The notes beneath the pieces are model-generated. The model worked only from the letters and a program-made list of their open reading frames with translations, did not search any database and was not told where the DNA came from. From the NCBI GenBank assembly GCA_902481695.1, contig CABSXY010000055.1:1-9725 (forward strand): a stretch of 9,725 bases of DNA, in the 5' to 3' direction. Below are positions 1 to 7,054 of this stretch, piece after piece. This stretch comes from an uncultured Haemophilus sp. Its GTDB lineage: Bacteria; Pseudomonadota; Gammaproteobacteria; Enterobacterales; Pasteurellaceae. The stretch's first letter is position 1. The number at the start of each line of letters is the position of its first letter. Both the position numbers and the translations under genes were made by a program.

Positions 1-37
1 AAAGAGCGGTCACTTTTTTATCAGTTTCCGCTCTTTT
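1..37 (-). terminator. Terminator hairpin after glpC
   Basis: Arms AAAGAGCGG (1-9) and CCGCTCTTT (28-36) are perfectly complementary around an 18-base loop, just beyond the glpC stop codon. On the minus strand the stem ends in TTT at the window edge, so any following T-run lies outside. The plus strand shows TTTT at 34-37. The arm carries AAGAGCGGT, one base away from the Haemophilus uptake core, so this may be a terminator built from a diverged uptake-sequence pair. Confidence 0.7.
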
Positions 38-39
38 CA

Positions 40-1317
40 CTAAGCTTGATTCATAGACATGCACAATAACGTCAATGGATGGATACAAGTCACATTAGAT
101 GACATATCGATCTGCCATTTGCAAGTTTGGCATTCAGAGATCACGTAATCAAATCCGCCTGCATTGATATTATCGAATAAGTTTTTACCGATAGATTGGG
201 AAACCTCGTAGTTTTCTTCTTTGAAACCGTATGTCCCTGCAATACCGCAACATTGTGATGGCAACATCACCACTTCTAAGCCTGGAATTTGTTTTAACAC
301 TTCCAAGGTGTATGGTGCCCACCCCGCTTTATCCACGTGACATGCGGTGTGATAAGCCACTCGCAATTTCAATGGTTTTAGCGGTAAGGTTTTACCTTCT
401 TTAAAGAGTTGATATAAGAATGGTGTCACCATGTGAATATGCGGACGAACTTTTGCATTGTCGATACCTAAAATATGATGATATTCATCACGTAAATTTA
501 GGGAGCAACTTGATGCTTCACTGATCACATCCAAGCCATTTTCATCCACCATTTTGCTGATGTAATCGGTGTTAAATTGTGCGATTTTCTTCGCACGTTC
601 TGGGAATTGGTTCACGCTTAATGGCAAGCCACAGCATTTTTCTTTTTCCAATAAGACCACACCAATATCCATAGCATTGAACACTTGAATAAATTCTTTA
701 CCCAATTGTGGATTATTGTAGTTCACATAACAACCGTGATAATACGCCACTTTACGTTCGAATTTTTGTTGGCTTTCCAACATTTTCTTCATGTACCAGC
801 TACGGAACGTACCAAAGGAATATTTTGGTAACGTACGATGACGGCTGATTTTTAATGCTTTTTCCAACACAAATTTTGTCGCTTTCAAGCCCGTAATCGT
901 ATTCACAATCGGAGCAAGCGGTGTATTAAGTGAACCCATAATATCGGTGTTACTTAAAATCGCATCACGTAATTTTTGCACTGCTGGTTTATGTTGTTGA
1001 GCAAGGTATTTGTTTCTTGCGCGAACGATAATGTCACCAATTTTTACATCAGACGGACACGCAATTTCACAACGTTTACAGTTAGTACAGTATTTCAATG
1101 CTTCATCATAAAGCTCGGCTGATTTTAAGCGTAAACGCTCACCATCTGGACCTGATTGTTTTGGACCTGGATAGTTTGGATTTTGACGCGAAACCGGACA
1201 TACCGCTGTACACGCCGTACATTTAATACAGCTCTCAAAGCTTTCATCAAAGGCATGATGATGTTGTGGTGCATTAAGGGATTGTTTTGCATTTTCAATT
1301 AATTGTTGAATGTTCAT
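40..1317 (-). CDS. glpC: Anaerobic glycerol-3-phosphate dehydrogenase subunit C (iron-sulfur, membrane-linked)
   Basis: GlpC tethers the GlpAB dehydrogenase to the inner membrane and passes electrons from G3P oxidation to menaquinone or fumarate respiration. The 425-residue product shows two ferredoxin-type [4Fe-4S] motifs: C30, C33, C36, C40-P and C77, C80, C83, C87-P. Two cysteine-rich CCG domains follow, with HGCYVNYNNP...KCCGLP (about 193-232) and HTACHVDKAGW...QCCGIAGTYG (about 325-368). This is the heterodisulfide-reductase-like order expected of GlpC. There is no clear hydrophobic transmembrane helix, which fits peripheral or amphipathic membrane association. The start ATG at 1315-1317 follows an AAGGAGGC ribosome site that overlaps the glpB stop codon. 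Only 9 bases separate it from glpB, so it is the last gene of the glpABC operon. It appears intact. Confidence 0.96.
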   Translation of the reverse strand: MNIQQLIENAKQSLNAPQHHHAFDESFESCIKCTACTAVCPVSRQNPNYPGPKQSGPDGERLRLKSAELYDEALKYCTNCKRCEIACPSDVKIGDIIVRARNKYLAQQHKPAVQKLRDAILSNTDIMGSLNTPLAPIVNTITGLKATKFVLEKALKISRHRTLPKYSFGTFRSWYMKKMLESQQKFERKVAYYHGCYVNYNNPQLGKEFIQVFNAMDIGVVLLEKEKCCGLPLSVNQFPERAKKIAQFNTDYISKMVDENGLDVISEASSCSLNLRDEYHHILGIDNAKVRPHIHMVTPFLYQLFKEGKTLPLKPLKLRVAYHTACHVDKAGWAPYTLEVLKQIPGLEVVMLPSQCCGIAGTYGFKEENYEVSQSIGKNLFDNINAGGFDYVISECQTCKWQIDMSSNVTCIHPLTLLCMSMNQA

Positions 1318-1326
1318 AACGCCTCC

Positions 1327-2616
1327 TTAATGTGTGTTGTGAAGAATTTCATCAGCAACAACAAGTGCTGTTACCACTGCCACGCCAGAACCACAACCGA
1401 GTTCTAGTGCATTGAAACCACCAATCACATTACCCACCGCATATAAATTCGTTAAAAATTGACCGCCCTTTTGAACTTGGCATTGCGCATTAATCGCCAC
1501 GCCTGCAGATTGATACGGTTGTGGATTTGAAAAACGGTGATCAGTCCAAGTAAAGCGATCCGTATCGTTAAAACCTTCCACACCGATGATGTCAGAATGA
1601 AATACGGGCTCGTAGATTTTATCGAATTCAGAGACTAAACCTTTACTGAAGAAGCTGCCCGATGCTAAGACGAAATGCTCTGCTGTGATTTCTTCCTCTT
1701 CATGCAGGCGAGTTTGAATGGCGCGAACTTTGTTACCATGAAAATGCGCTTTTAATGCACTATCACCATTCATCATGAGTCCGCCTAATTTCTCAAAACG
1801 ATGACGTAATTGAATACGTTGACGCATACCTAATAAAGAAGGCGGTAAGGTTGGTAATTCAAATAATGGTAAGCCTGTTGCTTTGCGAAGTGACTCCATA
1901 AACTCTTGATTTTCCAGACCGAAACAAGCTGGTAAGAAAATCGCTTCTGTACCTTTCGCGGCTTCTTTCATTTCAGCCACCAGATCATCAAATTTCAGTT
2001 TATATTCTAAAACTTGTGCAATATTTACACTGCGGAATTCACGGGAATTGGCACGTAACTGATCTAATTCTGGAATATTTAAAAAGCCCGTTTTCACTTC
2101 ACAATGTGCAAATTGTGGATTAAGTGTAAGGTTATCCGCCAATAATTCTGGTTGGAAATCGTGATAGCCTTCAATGCCTAAAACCGCAATTTTTTTATAC
2201 GGGAATGGGGTTTCGCCTTGTACAGTTGGCACACTATTTGGTGAAAGCCATGCACCACGTAAACTCCCTAAACCGGTAACGCGAAGATGATTTTCGGCAC
2301 TTGAGCCAATTAAATCTAAATTTAACGATTCCGCTAATTTTTCAAAATCTTGCGCTTTCGCTAATACACGTTCAGCTCCCATAATGCTATAAGGGTGTTG
2401 TGGTAATTGAGCGGAAAGTGCGGTCAAATTTTCAGGAATATTTTTAACAAACGCACCATTTGGTAAACGGCTTAATAAATCCAATGAGCCAGATGCAAAA
2501 TCAATCGCTGCTTGGCCGTTATTGATAATGACACAACGTTTGCCTTGTTCTTGTAGGGCGATGCCGCAAGTTAAACCTGCAAGGCCACCACCAATAATCA
2601 CTACATCAAAATTCAT
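1327..2616 (-). CDS. glpB: Anaerobic glycerol-3-phosphate dehydrogenase subunit B
   Basis: GlpB is the flavin subunit paired with GlpA in the anaerobic G3P dehydrogenase. I start it at ATG 2614-2616 (429 residues). The product begins MNFDVVIIGGGLAGLTCG, with the Rossmann glycines G9-G11 and G14 where E. coli GlpB has its dinucleotide fold. The frame stays open upstream to 2664, but that would add 16 residues overlapping glpA and absent from the E. coli protein as I recall it. AGGA at 2627-2630 lies 10 bases before the chosen ATG. A flavoprotein-like C-terminal stretch (LYAVGNVIGGFN..GCGSGVAV) closes the fold. The start overlaps the glpA stop by 11 bases (ATGAATTTTGA), which suggests translational coupling. 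A perfect DNA uptake core lies inside at 2416-2424. Confidence 0.95.
   Translation of the reverse strand: MNFDVVIIGGGLAGLTCGIALQEQGKRCVIINNGQAAIDFASGSLDLLSRLPNGAFVKNIPENLTALSAQLPQHPYSIMGAERVLAKAQDFEKLAESLNLDLIGSSAENHLRVTGLGSLRGAWLSPNSVPTVQGETPFPYKKIAVLGIEGYHDFQPELLADNLTLNPQFAHCEVKTGFLNIPELDQLRANSREFRSVNIAQVLEYKLKFDDLVAEMKEAAKGTEAIFLPACFGLENQEFMESLRKATGLPLFELPTLPPSLLGMRQRIQLRHRFEKLGGLMMNGDSALKAHFHGNKVRAIQTRLHEEEEITAEHFVLASGSFFSKGLVSEFDKIYEPVFHSDIIGVEGFNDTDRFTWTDHRFSNPQPYQSAGVAINAQCQVQKGGQFLTNLYAVGNVIGGFNALELGCGSGVAVVTALVVADEILHNTH
2416..2424 (+). other. Hin-type DNA uptake signal sequence
   Basis: Perfect AAGTGCGGT core followed by CAAATTTTC, matching the extended Haemophilus uptake signal with its downstream A/T tract. 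It lies inside glpB, read on the opposite strand. Such elements mark DNA for natural transformation uptake in Pasteurellaceae. Confidence 0.9.
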
Positions 2617-4297
2617 TGTTATCCGTTCCTTGCTGTTTGTCAGTTTCAAGCGGTTGAACATCATTTAAGCCCAACACACTGCCATACATCCATGAAGTAA
2701 ATTCGGCTTCACGAATCGCTTCACCCCATGCAATAGGTTCAATACCGCGCCAACGCTCTTCCATGAAAGAGGTTAATTGTGTGGTAGATTGGCGAGGTGT
2801 TGCCACTTCAAAACGGTTCATTAAACCCGCCGCACGGCATGCGCAAAGCTCAGCTTGGCAAGTCCCCATACCCACACGAGTACGGCGACGTAAATCCACT
2901 AAGTTATTCACATTTAATTCATCAACGGCATAACGTACTTCACCTGCTGTCACGGCTTCACATTCGCACACCATTGAACGATCGAGACGTTCTTTATCTA
3001 ATAAACGAGTTGCACGTGAACCATGACGATACACCGCTGAATAACGAATCGGACTTGGAAGTGAAATGACTTTCTGATTGGTTTCTGCACGGCTTTCACT
3101 TGAACCCGGTAATGGACGCTCTGCAGTCGTACAACGTGCTGTTTTGTTGAGTTTTTTACAAACAAGATCCGTTGCCCATTCAGCCATTAAGCGATAAGTC
3201 ATTAATTTACCGCCAGTGATAGTGATAAAGCCCTCTAAGCCATCACGCTCTGCGTGGTCAAGTAACACGATACCACGACTCACGTTACGACCTGATGGAT
3301 CATCATCAGACGCGACTAACGGACGTACGCCAGCATAAGCACGTAATACACGAGTATGACGCAAACTTGGAGCCAGTTTTTCCCCTTCACGGAAAAGAAT
3401 ATCCACTTCTTCTGGGGTGACTTCCATATTATCAATTTGATCGTAAGGGATTCGACTAGAGGTTGTACCGATAACACAAATGGTATCACCTGGCACAAGA
3501 ATATCCGCATCCGCCGGTTTACGACAACGGTTAATCACCATTTTGTTGATGCGGTGCCCCATGACAAGTAATGCGCCTTTGGCTGGGAACATTTTGATTT
3601 TGAGATCGGCATATTCTGCGATGCCTTGTCCCCAAATACCACCTGCATTGACGACTAATGGCGCAAAGAATTTGCGATTTACGCGATTTTTGTGATCGTA
3701 AACATCCACCCCAATCACTTTGCCACCTTCGCGAATTAAATTTTTCACTTCACAATAAGTAAACATTTTCGCGCCGTTTTCGGTGGCATCCATCACGTTG
3801 GAGGCGGTTAAACGGAAAGGATCGATTGAACCATCTGGTACAACAACAGCACCGACTAAATCAGGGTTTACCGATGGTTCCATAATTTTGGCTAGTTTAG
3901 GATCAATGGCGACCGCTTCAATACCGGATTTGGTACAACTTTCGATGAACGTTTTTTGATAATCAAGGGAATCTTCAGGTAAGGTGATAAATAAACCTTC
4001 TGTTTCATCCACACAGTGACGAGCGATATTGCGCAGAATTTTATTTTCTTTAATACATTCTTCTGCTGATTCCTGATCGTTTACAGCATAACGCGCACCA
4101 CTATGTAACAAACCGTGGTTACGACCTGTTGCACCTGTCGCGATATCACGACGCTCTAATAAAATACAGTTAATTCCGCGTAATGCGCAGTCACGAGCAA
4201 TACCCGCACCTGTTGCACCACCACCAATGATAATCACATCCGTCGAGATAGGTGAAAAATCACCCGCATCACGATACATATTAGGCGATAATCCCAT
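2606..4297 (-). CDS. glpA: Anaerobic glycerol-3-phosphate dehydrogenase subunit A (FAD)
   Basis: GlpA is the catalytic FAD subunit that oxidises sn-glycerol 3-phosphate to dihydroxyacetone phosphate during anaerobic growth. The 563-residue product has the FAD fold GGGATGAG (25-32) followed by the family block RDIATGATGRNHGLLHSGAR. It also carries NRCRKPADADILVPGD and the strongly conserved ASDDDPSGRNVSRGIVLLDHAERDG-type region (shown here in part). A C-terminal BFD-like [2Fe-2S] motif has C444, C446, C480 and C485. It is very similar throughout to the E. coli GlpA sequence I remember. ATG 4295-4297 is preceded by GGGGG at 4303-4307 with 5-base spacing. An in-frame TTG at 4313-4315 could add six residues but has no ribosome site of its own. 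First gene of glpABC, divergent from glpT. Confidence 0.97.
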   Translation of the reverse strand: MGLSPNMYRDAGDFSPISTDVIIIGGGATGAGIARDCALRGINCILLERRDIATGATGRNHGLLHSGARYAVNDQESAEECIKENKILRNIARHCVDETEGLFITLPEDSLDYQKTFIESCTKSGIEAVAIDPKLAKIMEPSVNPDLVGAVVVPDGSIDPFRLTASNVMDATENGAKMFTYCEVKNLIREGGKVIGVDVYDHKNRVNRKFFAPLVVNAGGIWGQGIAEYADLKIKMFPAKGALLVMGHRINKMVINRCRKPADADILVPGDTICVIGTTSSRIPYDQIDNMEVTPEEVDILFREGEKLAPSLRHTRVLRAYAGVRPLVASDDDPSGRNVSRGIVLLDHAERDGLEGFITITGGKLMTYRLMAEWATDLVCKKLNKTARCTTAERPLPGSSESRAETNQKVISLPSPIRYSAVYRHGSRATRLLDKERLDRSMVCECEAVTAGEVRYAVDELNVNNLVDLRRRTRVGMGTCQAELCACRAAGLMNRFEVATPRQSTTQLTSFMEERWRGIEPIAWGEAIREAEFTSWMYGSVLGLNDVQPLETDKQQGTDNNEF

Positions 4298-4361
4298 TGT
4301 TACCCCCAAAGCCAAAATATTAATAAAAAGAAACGTAAAAACTGTTACGAAGTCTGCGGCT

Positions 4362-4390
4362 ATTGTATGGGAGAGCGGTTAAATTCACAA
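4362..4390 (-). promoter_or_regulatory. Probable glpABC promoter
   Basis: On the minus strand, a -35-like TTGTGA (4385-4390) and a -10 TACAAT (4362-4367) are separated by exactly 17 bases. Transcription would begin near 4355, about 58 bases before the glpA ATG. The upstream CRP box at 4418-4433 would then be centred near -70.5, a spacing used at class I CRP-activated promoters. The -35 is only a partial match, as is usual for activator-dependent promoters. No FNR-type TTGAT-N4-ATCAA box is seen. Confidence 0.55.
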
Positions 4391-4417
4391 CATTTTGAGC
4401 GAAAAAGAAAGCCATTT

Positions 4418-4433
4418 TGTGAAGCAGATCACA
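4418..4433. promoter_or_regulatory. CRP binding site 1 (glpA side)
   Basis: TGTGA (4418-4422), six bases AGCAGA, then TCACA (4429-4433) is a perfect match to both conserved arms of the CRP-cAMP operator. It lies upstream of the predicted glpA promoter. The G in TGTGA favours CRP over FNR. This would place the dehydrogenase operon under carbon catabolite control. Confidence 0.85.
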
Positions 4434-4434
4434 T

Positions 4435-4454
4435 AATTTTCGTATTCGCTCATT
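4435..4454. promoter_or_regulatory. Probable GlpR (G3P repressor) operator
   Basis: AATTTTCGTATTCGCTCATT matches the E. coli GlpR operator consensus as I remember it (WATKYTCGWWWWCGAWMATW) at 18 or 19 of 20 positions. The clear miss is C for A at position 15. It lies directly between the two CRP boxes, where a bound repressor could silence both glpA and glpT. GlpR is released by G3P, so the site would give substrate induction. The assignment rests on a remembered consensus and on location. Confidence 0.65.
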
Positions 4455-4469
4455 TGTTAAATATTTTTT

Positions 4470-4485
4470 TGTGAAATACATCACA
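4470..4485. promoter_or_regulatory. CRP binding site 2 (glpT side)
   Basis: TGTGA (4470-4474), six bases AATACA, then TCACA (4481-4485) is a second perfect CRP palindrome. It is centred 52 bp from the first, close to five helical turns, so both would lie on the same face of the DNA. It is centred about 60 bases upstream of the predicted glpT start site, the class I activation position. Confidence 0.87.
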
Positions 4486-4501
4486 TTTTTGAATTATTTC
4501 T

Positions 4502-4537
4502 CTTTTTAATTTCTATTTTTATTTTATCATGCACGCT
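4502..4537 (+). promoter_or_regulatory. Probable glpT promoter
   Basis: A -10-like TATCAT lies at 4525-4530, with only a T-rich poor -35 about 17 bases upstream (around 4502-4507). A start near 4537 puts CRP site 2 at about -60 and leaves a leader of about 52 bases. The weak -35 agrees with activator dependence. The exact start is inferred. Confidence 0.4.
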
Positions 4538-4539
4538 AT

Positions 4540-4553
4540 CCCCATTATCGGGG
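4540..4553 (+). other. Small GC hairpin at the 5' end of the glpT leader
   Basis: CCCC (4540-4543) and GGGG (4550-4553) can pair around the 6-base loop ATTATC in otherwise AT-rich DNA, just after the predicted start of transcription. A 5'-terminal stem of this kind can protect an mRNA. It ends well before the ribosome site, so it would not block translation by itself. Confidence 0.4.
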
Positions 4554-4588
4554 TGGACTCATAATTAAAATGATTTTGGAGAGAAATT

Positions 4589-6031
4589 ATGTTTGGACCA
4601 TTTAAACCCGCACCGCATATTGCGGAACTTCCTGCGGAGAAAATTGATTCCACGTATAAACGCTTACGTTGGCAAGTGTTTGCAGGGATCTTCTTTGGTT
4701 ATGCCGCTTACTATTTTGTACGTGCAAACTTTGACTTAGCACAACCCGGTTTAATTCAACAGGGCTTGTACACAAAAGCGCAACTAGGTGTTATCGGCTC
4801 AGCGGCTGGTCTTGCCTACGGTTTATCTAAGTTCGTAATGGCAGGTATGTCTGACCGTTCGAACCCTCGCGTATTCTTACCATTTGGTTTATTGCTTTCT
4901 GGTCTTTGTATGACCATGATGGGTTTATTCCCATGGGCAACCTCTGGCGTAGCCATCATGTGGGTAATGATCTTCTTAAATGGTTGGTTCCAAGGTATGG
5001 GTTGGCCTCCATGTGGTCGTACAATGGTACACTGGTGGTCTAAATCAGAACGCGGTACTATCGTATCTATCTGGAATACCGCGCATAACATCGGTGGTAT
5101 GATGCCGGGTGCAATGGTGCTATTAGCAAGTGCCGTATTCTTCAGTACTCATGGCATCGAAGCACAAGCAAAAGACATTTGGCAACAATCCCTCTACTAT
5201 CCGGGTATTGCGGCAATGCTCTGTGCGATTCCAGTTTACTTCGTCATGCGTGATACTCCGCAATCTTGTGGTTTACCATCAATCGAAAAATGGCGTAATG
5301 ACTACCCAGATGACTATAACGAAAAAACTTACGAAAACGATTTAAGTACAAAAGAAATCTTCGTAACCTATGTATTGAAAAACAAATTGTTATGGTACAT
5401 CGCGATTGCTAACGTATTCGTATACTTAATCCGCTACGGCGTATTGAAATGGTCTCCGGTTTACTTAAGTGAAGTAAAACACTTCAACATCAAAGGTACC
5501 GCATGGGCATACACCATTTATGAATTAGCAGCGGTTCCAGGTACATTACTTTGTGGTTGGGTATCTGACCATGTATTCAAAGGTAAACGTGGTTTAACCG
5601 GTTTCATCTTCATGATCTTAACTACTTTAGCAGTAGTAGCATACTGGATGAACCCAGCTACACCTGAAGCAGAGCTTGCAAACTACTCAGCTTGGTATGA
5701 AAACCCATATCAATTAACTGACTTCATCTTAATGACCTTAATCGGCTTCTTAATCTACGGCCCTGTAATGTTAATCGGCTTACACGCGCTTGAGCTTGCA
5801 CCGAAAAAAGCAGCAGGTACAGCAGCAGGTTTCACCGGTTTATTCGGTTACTTAGGTGGTACTGTGTCAGCTTCAGCTGTTATCGGTTGGGCAGCACAAC
5901 ACTACGGCTGGGACGGCGGTTTCTACGTCATGATCGGCGGTGGTATCTTAGCGGTGTTATTACTCTTCATCGTAATGGTTGAAGAAGGTAAACATAAAGC
6001 TAAATTAGGCGATACCTACGGTACTAAATAA
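4589..6031 (+). CDS. glpT: Glycerol-3-phosphate/phosphate antiporter
   Basis: GlpT is an inner-membrane major facilitator transporter that imports G3P in exchange for phosphate. The 480-residue product starts MFGPFKPAPH and aligns nearly without gaps to E. coli GlpT over the first half. Substrate residues are kept: R45 (YYFVR), H166 (NTAHNIGG) and R282 (YLIRYG, aligning with E. coli R269). Family signatures include DRSNPRVFLP (89-98), GWFQGMGWPPCGR (132-144) and APKKAAGTAAGFTGLFGYLG near the C-terminus. Hydrophobic segments fit 12 membrane helices. It is longer than the E. coli protein because of extra residues in two loops, FFSTHGIEAQAKDIW and TPEAELANYSAWYENP. GGAG at 4578-4581 lies 7 bases before the ATG. 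It faces glpA across a shared CRP/GlpR region and is followed by a hairpin terminator. Confidence 0.98.
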   Translation: MFGPFKPAPHIAELPAEKIDSTYKRLRWQVFAGIFFGYAAYYFVRANFDLAQPGLIQQGLYTKAQLGVIGSAAGLAYGLSKFVMAGMSDRSNPRVFLPFGLLLSGLCMTMMGLFPWATSGVAIMWVMIFLNGWFQGMGWPPCGRTMVHWWSKSERGTIVSIWNTAHNIGGMMPGAMVLLASAVFFSTHGIEAQAKDIWQQSLYYPGIAAMLCAIPVYFVMRDTPQSCGLPSIEKWRNDYPDDYNEKTYENDLSTKEIFVTYVLKNKLLWYIAIANVFVYLIRYGVLKWSPVYLSEVKHFNIKGTAWAYTIYELAAVPGTLLCGWVSDHVFKGKRGLTGFIFMILTTLAVVAYWMNPATPEAELANYSAWYENPYQLTDFILMTLIGFLIYGPVMLIGLHALELAPKKAAGTAAGFTGLFGYLGGTVSASAVIGWAAQHYGWDGGFYVMIGGGILAVLLLFIVMVEEGKHKAKLGDTYGTK

Positions 6032-6041
6032 TCTATAAATT

Positions 6042-6077
6042 AAAGGCGACAGGCGAAGGCTTGCCGCCTTTTTTATT
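6042..6077 (+). terminator. Terminator after glpT, possibly leaky
   Basis: Arms 6042-6054 and 6059-6071 form a stem of about 13 pairs (AAAGGCG/CGCCTTT outer, then one A-C mismatch and one G-U pair) closed by a GAAG loop. Six T residues follow (6069-6074), the outer stem sharing the first of them. It lies 11 bases after the glpT stop. Because no convincing promoter is seen before the next gene, partial read-through may supply the downstream pair. Confidence 0.8.
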
Positions 6078-6099
6078 ACAAAAAACAACTGAATTTTTA

Positions 6100-6108
6100 A
6101 CCGCACTT
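6100..6108 (-). other. Hin-type DNA uptake signal sequence
   Basis: ACCGCACTT on the plus strand reads AAGTGCGGT on the minus strand and is followed there by TTAAAAATTC, matching the extended uptake signal. It lies between the glpT terminator and the ribosome site of the next gene, 5 bases before the GGAG. Confidence 0.9.
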
Positions 6109-6125
6109 TAAAAGGAGATAATGTG

Positions 6126-7037
6126 ATGAAATTGAATAAATTAACCATTATGTTAGGCGCGGCAGTTATGGCAAATGCAGCATTAGCAAATCAAACTTGT
6201 GAAGCGCCCTATCGTTCAGCACTCCCCGCTTATACTTATAAATTAGACAAGGTGCTCGAAGTCAACGGACGTCAAGGCATTACCACTGATGGTCAATATT
6301 TATATGTATCAGGCAGTAAAACTCTATCTAAATATGATATGGATGGAAAACTGATTAAAGAAAATAAAGATCCTTTTGTCGGCTACCAAAAGGAAGCCAA
6401 TCACATTGGCGACATTGATATCTACAACAATGAACTTTATGTTTCCTCCGAATGGTTTGATGCCGGTGTAGGTAAAAATATTCAAATTGCGATTCACGAT
6501 CCCGAAACCCTCGCATTAAAAAGATCAGTTGATTTTAATCCTGAGTCAGGTCAAGTCGAAGTTTCCGGCATCACCGTAGATACCGTTCATAATTCAGTTT
6601 GGATGGCATCTTGGGTTGGTGAGGAAAGTGGTCGTTATTTATATGAATATGATCTTTCAACCGGTAAATATAAACGTAAAGTGCATTTACAACCTGTTCC
6701 ACAATGGATTCAAGGGGTTTATGCCTACAACGGCGATCTCTATGTCACCGCTGATGACGGTACGGCAGATGAAAAAGAACCCGATCATATTTATCGTGTA
6801 GAAATTTCAGATAAAAATAATGAAGCTCGCGTTGTTTTAGAAAAAACATTGAACGACATTCGAGATGTCGGCGAAGTCGAAGGCTTGAATGTGAATCCAA
6901 AAACGAAACAACTACTTGTCCATGCAAACCGAGGCAAACAAATTGTGTTAGGGATGCCAAAAGGATTTTATCCAGGATATGACCGTGAAATTAGTGAAAT
7001 CTATTTTTACGACATGAAACCAAGATGTAATAAGTAA
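6126..7037 (+). CDS. Secreted beta-propeller-like protein of the glp cluster, function unknown
   Basis: I do not recognise a named family. ATG 6126 gives 303 residues. An in-frame GTG at 6123 would add one, but GGAG at 6114-6117 is 8 bases from ATG 6126. The N-terminus is a clean Sec signal peptide: K2/K5, a hydrophobic core, and the ALA site (19-21) before NQTC, so it is exported, most likely to the periplasm. The mature chain repeats a strand pattern about every 45-50 residues (ITTDGQYLYVSG, IDIYNNELYVSS, ITVDTVHNSVWMAS, VYAYNGDLYVTADD, VEGLNVNPKTKQLLV). This is typical of NHL/SMP-30/SdiA-regulated-type propellers. Only two cysteines remain after cleavage, C25 and C301, at opposite ends and well placed to close the propeller by a disulfide. 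It sits 17 bases before glpQ in the same transcript, suggesting a role with glycerophosphodiesters. Confidence 0.85.
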   Translation: MKLNKLTIMLGAAVMANAALANQTCEAPYRSALPAYTYKLDKVLEVNGRQGITTDGQYLYVSGSKTLSKYDMDGKLIKENKDPFVGYQKEANHIGDIDIYNNELYVSSEWFDAGVGKNIQIAIHDPETLALKRSVDFNPESGQVEVSGITVDTVHNSVWMASWVGEESGRYLYEYDLSTGKYKRKVHLQPVPQWIQGVYAYNGDLYVTADDGTADEKEPDHIYRVEISDKNNEARVVLEKTLNDIRDVGEVEGLNVNPKTKQLLVHANRGKQIVLGMPKGFYPGYDREISEIYFYDMKPRCNK

Positions 7038-7054
7038 ATCAAGGAGAACACACC

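Noticed and set aside
2646..2655. CAAGCGGTT resembling the Apl-type uptake core (ACAAGCGGT)
   Set aside because: A single imperfect copy inside coding DNA lacking the extended A/T tract, while all three perfect cores in the window are Hin-type.
2617..2664. Upstream extension of glpB to start MMFNRLKL...
   Set aside because: The added residues run antiparallel to nothing conserved and overlap the glpA C-terminus. The family start and ribosome spacing support ATG 2614-2616.
2797..3069. Plus-strand frame of 90 codons, and further ones at 3356 and 3480
   Set aside because: These lie fully inside glpA on the opposite strand and show no family resemblance. They are shadows of a strongly conserved gene.
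4298..4315. TTG start for glpA six codons upstream
   Set aside because: The GGGGG ribosome site lies between this TTG and the ATG at 4295-4297, so it can only serve the ATG.
4298..4588. Possible FNR site in the glpA-glpT region
   Set aside because: No TTGAT-N4-ATCAA-like dyad was found. The two dyads present carry TGTGA/TCACA arms diagnostic of CRP.
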